Assembly (NCBI GenBank): GCA_047967505.1
Contig: CM106538.1
Reading direction: 5' to 3' (one strand)
DNA from: Dipteris shenzhenensis
Lineage: Eukaryota > Polypodiophyta > Polypodiopsida > Gleicheniales
DNA length: 64,000 bases
Shown here piece after piece: positions 23,221-32,471 of the stretch (within the stretch, counting starts at the first letter, position 1; every line of letters begins with the position of its first letter). The notes beneath the pieces are model-generated. The model had not been told where the DNA came from. It ran no database searches and was given only the letters and a program-made list of their open reading frames with translations. The translations under genes were made by a program, and so were the position numbers.

Positions 23221-24184
23221 ACTTAAGACCTTGAAGACCCACGCTCAAGAGCTCATGCAAACTACAGAGAATAAAAATCTTGAAAGTGGCTAGAGAGCTT
23301 AAAATGCCAAGGAAAAGCCTGATCCAGCTCTAACTCAACATTGCAGCCTGCTGATATTTTGTTTAGCGTGTAGGAAACGCAATGAATTATGGCTCTTATC
23401 TCAATGGATCAGGTTTGTTTGAGCCAGCACACAAACAAAGATTATTTGAACATGGAACATTCCCTGCACTCATTTATTTCTCTTCACAGGAAAAAAGACC
23501 CTTCCATTTTTAAGATAACTACCCAAGACAATTCACGAACCTCATGTCAAAGAACTGGCCATGAATTGAACCTACATTAAAAAAACATTTCTGCTGATAT
23601 CCAATTTAAGGAGTCAAGCCACAACCTTTTGCTGGTTGGTCCACTACAAATATATACCATCATAGGACTAGAGTATAACCAATCTTACAGATTAAAACAA
23701 GCAAAAGAACAAAGGAGAATGGAATTTGTATGCTGGTTTGTCCACTATAGGGATGAAACCAATGGCTTCTAAAGTATTAGCTCTTCCATGACTCAGGATT
23801 TGACAATTTTTGGTCTCCAAAGGTTTTGTCTGTACTTTTCAGTGAAGCGCAAGATCAGTTTCCTCTGCAAAAAAATGGGCAAGATCAGTCAGTAAGAGGA
23901 AAAACAGAGATGCCGTAATCAGCAGAAGTGACTGTCAAAACCCTTATATGGCAAACATCCAGAGACAGCTGATAATTATTTCCTTTCGAGGGAAAATTCA
24001 TATTGAGTAAATAAGCAACAGTAGTGCACAAACATGGACCTTGAGACATTAGCAAACGTAGGGACTTTCTTCCCCCTAATAGCTTGCTTTGAATAAGGAA
24101 AGCAAACTACAACATCTTCACGTCCATTTTACTACAAGCTTTATTGGTTCTGTTTTAGACATTTTTCACATAAAATTGAAAGCC
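23221..24184. other. Non-coding stretch, nothing recognised
   Basis: Only short, compositionally unremarkable frames. I see no repeats, element ends or exon-like features. Confidence 0.35.
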
Positions 24185-24394
24185 TTATATCAGACAACAG
24201 ATATACATGACCTTGGCATTCGATCTTGGCCCACAAGGCTGGAGAGCTTCTGCAAGCCACGGCCTGCAGGCATCTTTTACCTTCTCACAGATCAAGGAAT
24301 CCCCTGGTCGAATAGCCCTCCCTCCTGGCTGTTGGTGCCCACTTCCAGGATACCTTAGGCGATGAGTTGGGATTCTAAGAGGCAAGCCACACAA
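24185..24394 (-). CDS. Possible host-gene exon, family unknown
   Basis: A minus-strand frame in a local GC-rich island (clearly above its AT-rich surroundings) encodes RIPTHRLRYPGSGHQQPGGR followed by AIRPGDSLICEKVKDACRPW and LAEALQPCGPRSNAK. The composition looks like real protein rather than chance. A good splice-donor match (AAG|GTAAAA) lies inside it after CEK, and an AAG|GTCATG lies after SNAK, so exon limits are uncertain. I do not recognise the family, and the starting Met may not be the true start. Confidence 0.25.
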   Translation of the reverse strand: MCGLPLRIPTHRLRYPGSGHQQPGGRAIRPGDSLICEKVKDACRPWLAEALQPCGPRSNAKVMYICCLI

Positions 24395-24774
24395 ACCGCC
24401 AGCACTTTCTTTTGATCAGCACCTCACGGATAGATGATTTTTGTATTGGTTTTTAGGTTTCTAATAGATGGTCCTGTTCTCTGGAAAGCATAGGGAGACA
24501 CTTGAGGCAGCCACATGATTAAAAGCAGACCCTTAGGGCTGCCACAAGACAGCAACAGCAACACTTGGGACTGTCATGCAGGGAGCCATTTGGCCAATAG
24601 TAGCAGGTGTAGGCACACAGAGCTGCCATGAGTCGGCCACACAGGCAAACCAGCAAGTCTGTCATGTGAAACAGCAACAGCAACAGCAAACAGCCAGCCA
24701 TGTAGCACAGCAGCCATCGAGCACAAGGAGAAGGCAGGGCCCACAGTCAATGTCACCAAGTTATAAATATTCCA

Positions 24775-25220
24775 GGTCAAAGTTCCACTTGACCATTTAT
24801 TTGATCACAATTGAAGGGTTCTTCATTTATTTAATTATGTTCAAAGAGTTATAACTAAGCCTAACTCCGATTACGGAGACTTGGCTTAGGCCAAGAGGGT
24901 TAACTACTGTTAACCAGAGCATTACAGAGCTGACTTCGGTCAAAGAGTGTTGGCTTCGGTCAACGAGATTTGGCTTACGCCAAGAGGTTTAACTCAGTTA
25001 ACCAAGATGTGCCAACTTCAGTTGGAGAGATTTGGCCATAATTAAGGTGCCTCAACTGTCGGTGAAGCCCCTTAATTATTATCAAGAGTATTGACCGTGG
25101 TCAACCAGAGAAACTGTTCTCTATTATGTGCACATGTTTGGACACCCACAGTGACTAGGATTAGTCCACAAATTATTATTTGCATGCAAAGCGCTAACCA
25201 TTAACGGGTGCCATGGTTGT
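24775..25220. other. Chain of small hairpins (stem 5-7, loop mostly 4 nt)
   Basis: At least ten perfect or near-perfect mini-palindromes follow one another. The stems pair around 24812-24825, 24865-24878, 24880-24895, 24898-24915, 24931-24942, 24949-24964 (one G-T pair), 24970-24983, 24986-25003, 25012-25025, 25091-25104, 25107-25122 and 25153-25166. A longer stem-loop (10-bp arms 25038-25047 and 25070-25079) sits among them. Most loops are exactly four bases, two of them TTCG. Short purine spacers such as AGAG separate many of them. The TTGGCTTA-x-GCCAAGAGG block recurs 89-90 bp apart. Function unknown. See findings. Confidence 0.7.
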
Positions 25221-25531
25221 GCACTTTAGATAATTGTTGCAAGTACCAAGAGGAGTTGAAAACCCAAGCAATATGGAGCTTAGCAAGCATTTAGGAGATC
25301 ACGCGCGTGACCAAGTGCTACGAAGACTCCAGAGTTTTGCCCTTTGAGGCATGAAACTAAAATTTAGTCTAGGATTGCGACAAGTGGCAAGAAAGAGAGC
25401 TGAATGTTCTTTTGTAAAAATAATTCATGATGGATTTTTGTAAGCAGCCTGTGTGCTGAGCTGAATTTTGTATTCAGAATTTTCAGAAGCAATAAAAACC
25501 TTCGGGGGGGCCCAGCCCGACGATTGAGTTG

Positions 25532-25608
<77 letters not shown>

Positions 25609-25924
25609 ATTCTGCAAATGATTGTATGTTTTGACGACACTGCTTAAAAGGTTTCAGTCAACCAGCATCAGGTATGTAGGGGCACACTCACAGGTCAGCC
25701 CTATAACCTGAAAGTTGGCCCAGGCAGCCAAGCCCCCTCTTTTACCATCCCCAGATAACAACAGTCAGCTCCTAGACCCAGCAGCATTCAGTCCCTATAG
25801 CAACAGCCTAGCATGCAGCACTGAGCCTTCCCCTTGGGCTCAATCTCCAAGGTGATGAGGGGAAGCACAGTGCATCTCAGAGATGTGGCAGCATAGTACT
25901 TTTCCATGAATCAGGGATATGGGA
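25221..25924. repeat. (TG)n(AG)n microsatellite in a non-coding stretch
   Basis: A TG run (about 25535-25574) passes directly into an AG run (25574-25605). Upstream, AATAAAAACC at 25490 resembles a poly(A) signal. Together with the hairpin chain this could be part of an LTR or a non-coding transcript, but I could not find LTR ends. The remainder (25640-25924) shows nothing recognisable. Confidence 0.6.
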
Positions 25925-26376
25925 TGGCTAGTCTCCACTCTGCTACCCTCTCCTACTCTAGCCCCCCCACTCTCCTACACTCTCCTATCCTCTCCACTCT
26001 CCTACTCTAGCCTCTCCACTCTCCTACCCTGGCCTCTCAATCCTCCTGCTCCTCATCATTCTCTTGCTGTCCCTCCTCTTTCTCCCCGTACTCGCCCTCA
26101 TCCTCCCGAGTCCCCATACTCTTCCCCCCTCCTCCTCGTACTCTTCTTCCTCCCCCCCCTCCTCCTCCTCCTCCTCCTCCTCCTCTACATCCTCCTCCAT
26201 GAGGAGTCCTCCTCATCATACTCTCCCTCCCCCTTCTCCTCATAAATTTATTATTACACATAAGTTGTACCATATTGCCGTTTCTCGTTTCGCCGTTTTG
26301 GCACGGTCCGGAAACTCTACTTCCGGCGTTTCTACCGTTTCCATTTCCCCCATTTCCGTTTCGGTGTGCAACTATG
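25925..26376 (+). mobile_element. hAT-like non-autonomous element, copy A (left end not found)
   Basis: A polypyrimidine region (25925-26235, CTCTCCTAC and TCCTCC units) is followed by an array of CCGTTTC-type boxes and the terminus GTGCAACTATG ending at 26376. The same arrangement and terminus occur in the complete element at 46526-47385, including a shared CATAAGTTGTACCATATTGC-like lead-in to the box array. The left CCGTTTC array and terminus are missing here, so the element is probably truncated. Confidence 0.6.
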
Positions 26377-26420
26377 ATTTGGATCTCAATTGCGTCTAGG
26401 GCATGTGGAGTGGGAGCATG

Positions 26421-26647
26421 TGTTGGGGTAAAGGCACTATGGCCACCCAAGTACAGTTAGTACACTTAAGTACAGTTAGTACTTTTATTTGTTAAGTACA
26501 CTAAGTACGGTGTACTTAGTGTTGTAACCTTATCCTTTCTTATAAAAGGTTGACTGTGTGCTAGGGGAGGTACACACATGTTTTATCCCCACACTCTTGT
26601 GTTTATCCTGCTTGTGTGTCGGTGTGCTCCTTCTCTCCCTCGCCACA
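26421..26647 (+). repeat. 5' LTR of copia 3
   Basis: 227 bp, TGTTGGGGTAAAGG...CGCCACA. It contains two copies of AAGTACAGTTAGTAC, an inverted repeat at 26498-26522 (arms ACACTAAGTAC and GTACTTAGTGT with a 3-nt centre) and, 19 bp downstream, a TATA box TATAAAAG at 26541-26548. Confidence 0.93.
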
Positions 26648-26649
26648 AG

Positions 26650-26662
26650 TGGTATCAGAGCC
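26650..26662 (+). promoter_or_regulatory. Primer binding site of copia 3 (tRNA-iMet)
   Basis: TGGTATCAGAGCC, separated from the LTR by AG. Confidence 0.92.
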
Positions 26663-26689
26663 TGCCTACCTTCTTCTCCCATCTGTCCA

Positions 26690-27000
26690 GCAACAGTGCC
26701 AGCAGCAGCATCGATCTGCTGCTTTCAGCAGAGACTGGCAGCATTCAGCGCTGCCAGCGCCATCAGCCATCGAGGCTATTCGTCGCCAGCAGCAAAGCTA
26801 CCAGCGACGCCAGCAGCCAAGCCACCGGCGACGCCAGCAGCCAAGCCGCCAGGCGACGCCAGCAGAAGTGGCGCTACCAGCGCCACAGGCGCCAGCAGAA
26901 GCGGCGCCAGCAGCGCCACAGGCGCCAGCAGCGGCGCTACCAGCACCACAGGCACCAGCGTCTCCACCGCAGTCTTGTTATGGGCGACTACTGGCGCTTG
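26690..27000 (+). repeat. GC-rich GCGCCAGCAG-type repeats in copia 3 leader
   Basis: Directly after the primer binding site, the leader contains many degenerate copies of CGCCAGCAG and GCGCCACAGGCGCC. They give Ala/Thr/Ser-rich open frames in all three phases, which I regard as by-products. The equivalent region of copia 5 (48900-49250) is also GC-rich but has a different sequence. Confidence 0.8.
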
Positions 27001-28087
27001 AACGAGGGCCAGCTTCGTCTCACTTCTTTCCCCGCCCCCGCCAAGCGTCCTCGCCCTGATTTCGGGACAAACTGTTGATTAATGCCTTTGGTATTCCTTA
27101 AAATCTTTGGAGAGCTTTGGCTTACAAAATGATGCAGACTACACTCCCGTGAGTACCTAGTCGGTGTTGAGAATTTCAAGTCACAAGGTACAAGTGCAAT
27201 TTATGAGCTCATCGTGAGCATTGTTGGTCAAATGCACTCTCAGTACGTAGATCTACTGTTTATGCCTACTGTGTGAGAGAAAATCTCAACATTGAACTGC
27301 AGAATCAAGGGGCTTTTGTAGCCACAGCCAAGCATTGGCTTGTATACGCATGTGTTTGCATTTATCCTCCTGTTTGGAGTTGATTCTTGCAGGATTTGGA
27401 TGCATTTTGTGACCTACGGGACAATGGAGGATGCATATAGTACACTAAGTACTACATTGTAGAATTGAGCACTGATTGTGCAAGATAAATTGGGGATTTT
27501 GCAATTGGAATGCATATCAGTGGTGGGGAAGCAACTGAATGCCTTACAGTGATCAGTGAAGCGGTACATGCACTAAATTCTCAGAAGTTTGCTTCCAGTC
27601 AAGGGGCTTTTGCCTAATTCTTGTTCTACACTGTGTTACACAGTTTTAGGGGCAACTAGAAGCTTGATGTTGACAGTTTTGAGCAGTTAAACAGTCAATT
27701 TCTGATTCTGTACTAAAAAGTACAGTCAGGTACTGTTTTGTGTCAACTACTGGACTGAAAACAGTCAATTTACTGAAGTACAGAGTGCACAAACTACTGC
27801 GGTTTTTTTTACTGTAATAGCAGGGCAGATGCTGTTGAAAATCAGGGTACTGCTGGATTGTACAACAGAGCATTTATTGATGCATACAGTTCTGCTGTTC
27901 TGAATCTGCAGCAAGCAGTAAACAGTCAGAATTCTCTGATTAAGTGGGAGAAAAGTTGCAGGTGCAGGTCCTGTTTTTTTTCCGTTGCAGGAATTTAATT
28001 TTTTTGAGCACAGTACAAGTGCCTGTGTGCACTTGGTTTGCAAGGAGTCAGGCACCCAAGTGTGGGTTATATTTCTTGCTGATTGTA

Positions 28088-31000
28088 ATGGCTTCATCCT
28101 CGGAATCTTCTCTTCTCAATATTAAAAAGTTGCAGGGTGCTGCTAACTACCCAATGTGGAAAAAGATGCTCCTGAATGTGCTAATTCTCAGGCAGTTTCA
28201 TGCTCCTATTATACACAAAGGTGTGAAGCCCACTGGCACAACTGATGATGCTTGGGCACTAGCTGATCTGTCAGCAAAGTCCATAATTGAATTGTCACTC
28301 CATGAGAGTGTTGTTTGGAATGTGGATGGTGAAAAAACAGCCTGGGGTGTGTGGAAAAAGCTACAGGACACATATGAGCAGCAAAGTGTAGCCACAAAGA
28401 TATATTGGTTGCGCAAGTTCTTCAATCTGAAGATGAAGGAAGGGACCTCCATGGATGCACATCTCAATGAGTTTAATTCAATTGTCACTCAACTTGCAAA
28501 TCAAAAGTATGTGGTGGATGAGGAAACCAAGGGTATGGCACTCTTGATCTCTCTTCCTGAAAGTTGGGATACATTCACCACAGCTGTAACAAATGCAAAC
28601 ACTTTCATAAGTTTTTCAGATATCACAGGGCTGATTTTGCAAGAAGAGCAGAAGCTGAAAGCTCAAGATGCAATAAAGCCTAACAATGCCTTGAATGCAA
28701 GGGGGAGAAGTCAGCAAAGAGGCAAATCTCAGGAAAGGGGAAAAGGGAGGAGCAAGTCCCGCTCCAACAAAGATGTTGAGTGCTACTACTGTGGCAAAAA
28801 GGGACATACCAAAAAGCAGTGCTTTAAACTGAAAAATGATGAGAGAGACAAAGCCAAAAACACTGATGCGTCAGATGCAAAAGCAATTGTACCAGTAAGC
28901 AATGGCAAGAGCAGTGTGAAGATTGAAGAGCTTCATTCTACACATGGTTATGACAGTGAGGGAGAGGTTCTATTTCTCTCTACTTTGGATGCTCATTCTC
29001 TCCATGCAGGAGATTTTGCAGACATGCACTCTTGGATCATTGACTTAGGTGCCTCATTCCATGTTACACCTTACAAAGAATTGTTTGTAAGGTATGCAGC
29101 AGGCAGTAATGGAGTCGTTTTTCTAGGGGATAATCATGCATGCAGTATTGTCGGTGTTGGAGATGTCAGGCTTGTATTTGCTGATGGTACTCAGCTTATG
29201 CTTCACATTGTTAGGCATGTACCCGAAGTCAAGAAAAATCTGATTTCTACTGGCATGTTGGATGACGAAGGTTTTGTGACCAGCTTTGGTCATGGTTTCT
29301 GGAAGGTCACCAAAGGTGCCTTGGTTGTTGCCAGAGGCTCTAAGGTTGACACAATGTATACTCTTCATGCTAAAGTATGTAATCATGCTGATATTCATGC
29401 CACCGAGCTGCCGAGTATTTCTATGTGGCATAGCCGGATGGGACATATGAGCATAAGTGGAATGGAGCAATTGGCTCGCCTTGGCTACTTACCGTCTCTT
29501 AAATTTTCTGATTTAAAGTTTTGTGAGCACTGCATATATGGTAGACAGTTACAGTGTCCTCATAAAAGGAGATTAGGACATAAAGATGCTCAACTTGAGC
29601 TTGTGTATACAGACGTGTGTGAGATGCCTAGTCCTTCACTTGGAGGTGCACGGTACTTTGTCACATTTATAAATGATTCCACAAGGAAGGTGTGGGTGTA
29701 TCCTCTTTGATTGAAGAGTGATGTCTTTCCAGTGTTCCAAAAATGGCTTGCTATGGTTGAGAACCAAACAGGCAGAACACTGAAGGCTTTGCGGTCAGAT
29801 AACGGTGGGGAGTATATGTCTAATGCATTCAATGCATTTTGTGATGCTAGAGGTATTAAAAGAGAACTCACTGCTCCTTACAGTCCAGCGCAAAATGGCA
29901 CTGCAGAGCGTATGAATAGAACCATACAGGAAAAGTCCCGCTCTATGATGTCACATGCTGTTTTACCTCATGGATTTTGGGCTGAGGCTGTAAAAACAGC
30001 AGTACACCTCATCAATAGGTCACCAAATAAAAGACTAGATGGCAGGGTGCCAGAGGAGCTTTGGACAGGAAAACCTCCTTCCTATAAGCACTTGAGGGTC
30101 TTTGGCTGCACTGCGTACGTGCATATACGCAGAGAAGATCGCAGAAGCTTGATCCTAAGTCTCTTAAATGCATTTTTCTTGGATATGGTGACAGTGGTGA
30201 GATGGGTTACCGCCTATGGGATCCTGTGAATAAGAAGCTAATACGCAGCAATGATGTCTTATTTGATGAGTCATGTATGTTTAAGGCAGCAAATAAGCCT
30301 TCTGATGCTTCAGAGGTTGACATTGATGACTCGGGACATCCTGTACAATTCAGGCAGGCTGCGAATCAGCCACAACAGCAGCGTAATCAGCCAATGCATG
30401 ATGCTGTAGCAGGTCCAAATGGACAGCCCGCAGCGGCGGAAGATGTACTACGGGACATGCCACCTTTGGAAGACCTCCCAGGCATAATTCTGCAGCCTGA
30501 TCCACTGGAACAGCCACCTATTTTAGGTGAGCAGCAAGTTGGACAGCAAGACCAATGGGTCCAAAGGTCAACTCGACAAATGAAACCGCCAGACAGATTT
30601 GTTCCAGGAGCAGATTTTATTATGCTTACAGACTGTGGAGAACCTTCCTGTTACAAGCAAGCCGTGCAAATGCATGATAAAAGGTTATGGGAACTAGCCA
30701 TGAAGTCTGAAATGGACAGTCTCCATAAAAATGGTACTTGGGAATTGGTGCAGTTGCCTAAGGGCATGAAATTACTGCCATGCAAGTGGGTGTATAGATT
30801 GAAAGTCACACTTGGAGCTAAGCCAAGGTATAAAGCCACGTTGGTTGCCAAGGGCTTTAAGCACGAGTATGGTGTTGATTTTGATGAGATCTTTTCTCCA
30901 GTGGTTAAGATGACCACACTCAGGATTGTACTTGCTTTGGTTGCATGTGAGAATTTGGAATTATGCCAAATGGATGTGAAGACAGCCTTTCTTCACGGTG

Positions 31001-32190
31001 ATCTTCATGAGGAGATCTACATGCAGCAGCCAGAAGGATTTGCAGTCAAGGGCAAGGAGTCACTTGTATGCAAGCTTAAAAAGAGCCTTTACGGGCTGAA
31101 ACAGGCACCAAGGGAATGGTATAAGAAATTTGATACCTTCATGAAGTCCCAAGGTTTCAGGAGAAGTGATGACGATCACTGCTTATATACCAAAAGGGCT
31201 ACAAATGGCAGCTTAATCATTCTCATTTTATATGTGGATGACATGCTTATTGCTGGTAAAGCTCGTAAGGAGCTTGATGACCTTAAGAAAAGATTGCATG
31301 AGGCCTTTGATATGAAAGACCTTGGTGATGCAAATCACATACTGGGAATGCGGATACGGAGAGACAGGGGACAGCGTTTGTTGTATTTGTCTCAGACCGA
31401 ATATATTGGCAAAGTATTGCACAGGTTTCATATGGAGGGGGGGAAGACCCTTAGTTCTCCATTGCCTCCATATGTGAAACTCAGTGCAATGGACAGCCCA
31501 CACTCAAATGCTGATAGGGCTGAAATGGCCAAGATTCCTTATGCTTCAGCTTGTGGCAGTCTCATGTATGCCATGGTTGCTACCAGACCTGATATTGCGT
31601 TTGCAGTGGGAGTGGTTAGCAGGTATATGGCAAATCCAGGCAAGAAGCATTGGAATGCAGTGAAAGGTATCATGAGATACCTGAAGGGCACACAGGAGTT
31701 GTGCATATGCTTTGGCAAGCGAGATGCAAAGGTGCATGGTTATGTGGATTCAGATTTTGCTGGTCATCCCGATAACCGGAAGTCTACTACCGGTTATGTT
31801 TATACATTCATTGGAGGTGCAGTGTCATGGATGTCAAGGATGCAGCAGTGCATAGCCTTGTCTACCACGGAAGCTGAATATATTGCAGCCACAGAGGCAT
31901 GCAAGGAGGCCTTATGGTTATCTCGGCTAGTGGGAGACTTGGGCATTACAGGTGATATTCCATTGTTGCATTGTGACAGTCAGAGTGCTATTCAGTTGGC
32001 ACACAATCCTGTCTTTCATGCAAAGACAAAGCACATTGATGTGAAGTATCACTTCATCAGGGAGGTAATAGATGATAAGCTGATTCAGCTTGTCAAGATT
32101 CACACAGAGGATAATCCAGCAGATTTGTTGACAAAAGGCTTGCCTACAGAGCGGTTTGCACATTGCCGACAGTTGATGGGTATAGGTTGA
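28088..32190 (+). pseudogene. Copia 3 gag-pol polyprotein (one stop, one frameshift)
   Basis: The start MASSSESSLLNIKKLQGAAN aligns with the start of the copia 5 polyprotein, so I prefer it to an in-frame upstream ATG at 27944. Domains: gag to about 28770; zinc knuckle CYYCGKKGHTKKQC (about 28781-28822); protease WIIDLGASFHVT (DLG instead of DSG); pre-integrase MWHSRMGHMS; integrase with TDVCEM, RSDNGGEY and AERMNRTIQ; reverse transcriptase with KTAFLHGDLHEEIY and YVDDMLIAG; RNase H with DSDFAG, LSTTEAEYIAA and HCDSQSAI; end HCRQLMGIG. A TGA stop at 29708-29710 replaces a Lys position of copia 5. A single-base loss near 30148 shifts the frame, and the following frame runs from about 30150 to 32190. 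Confidence 0.9.
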
Positions 32191-32237
32191 GCCTCATTTA
32201 TTTTTACTTGAGGGCATATTGCCTTTAAGTGGGAGGT

Positions 32238-32466
32238 TGTTGGGGTAAAGGCACTATGGCCACCCAAGTACAGTTAGTACACTTAAGTACAGTTAGTACT
32301 TTTATTTGTTAAGTACACTAAGTACGGTGTACTTAGTGTTGTAACCTTATCCTTTCTTATAAAAGGTTGACTGTGTGCTAGGGGAGGTACACACATATGT
32401 TTTATCCCCACACTCTTGTGTTTATCCTGCTTGTGTGTCGGTGTGCTCCTTCTCTCCCTCGCCACA
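32238..32466 (+). repeat. 3' LTR of copia 3
   Basis: 229 bp, identical to the 5' LTR apart from an extra AT in ACACACATATG. The inverted repeat is at 32315-32339 and the TATA box at 32358-32365. Confidence 0.93.
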
Positions 32467-32471
32467 GCATG

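Larger units (their letters stand above)
26421..32466 (+). mobile_element. Ty1/copia LTR retrotransposon 3 (young, frame-broken)
   Basis: LTRs at 26421-26647 and 32238-32466 are identical by eye apart from one AT insertion. The target duplication GCATG is at 26416-26420 and 32467-32471. A primer binding site lies 2 bp after the 5' LTR, and a purine tract (AAGTGGGAGG) ends 1 bp before the 3' LTR. The leader before gag is 1440 bp. The gag-pol frame carries one TGA and one single-base frameshift, so the copy probably moved recently with help in trans or broke after insertion. It is related to copia 5 across its length. Confidence 0.95.

Noticed and set aside
25891-25898. CATAGT at about 25894 as the left end of hAT-like copy A
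   Set aside because: No CGAAACGG array follows, and the preceding 8 bases do not match the right flank ATTTGGAT.
26037-26450. 137-codon minus-strand Gly-rich frame
   Set aside because: It is the complement of the TCC repeat and the CCGTTTC boxes of the hAT-like element, running into the copia 3 LTR.
26558-27078. Three overlapping open frames of about 150 codons (Ala/Thr/Gln-rich)
   Set aside because: All lie in the GCGCCAGCAG repeat block of the copia 3 leader. Open frames in all phases are expected from such a repeat.
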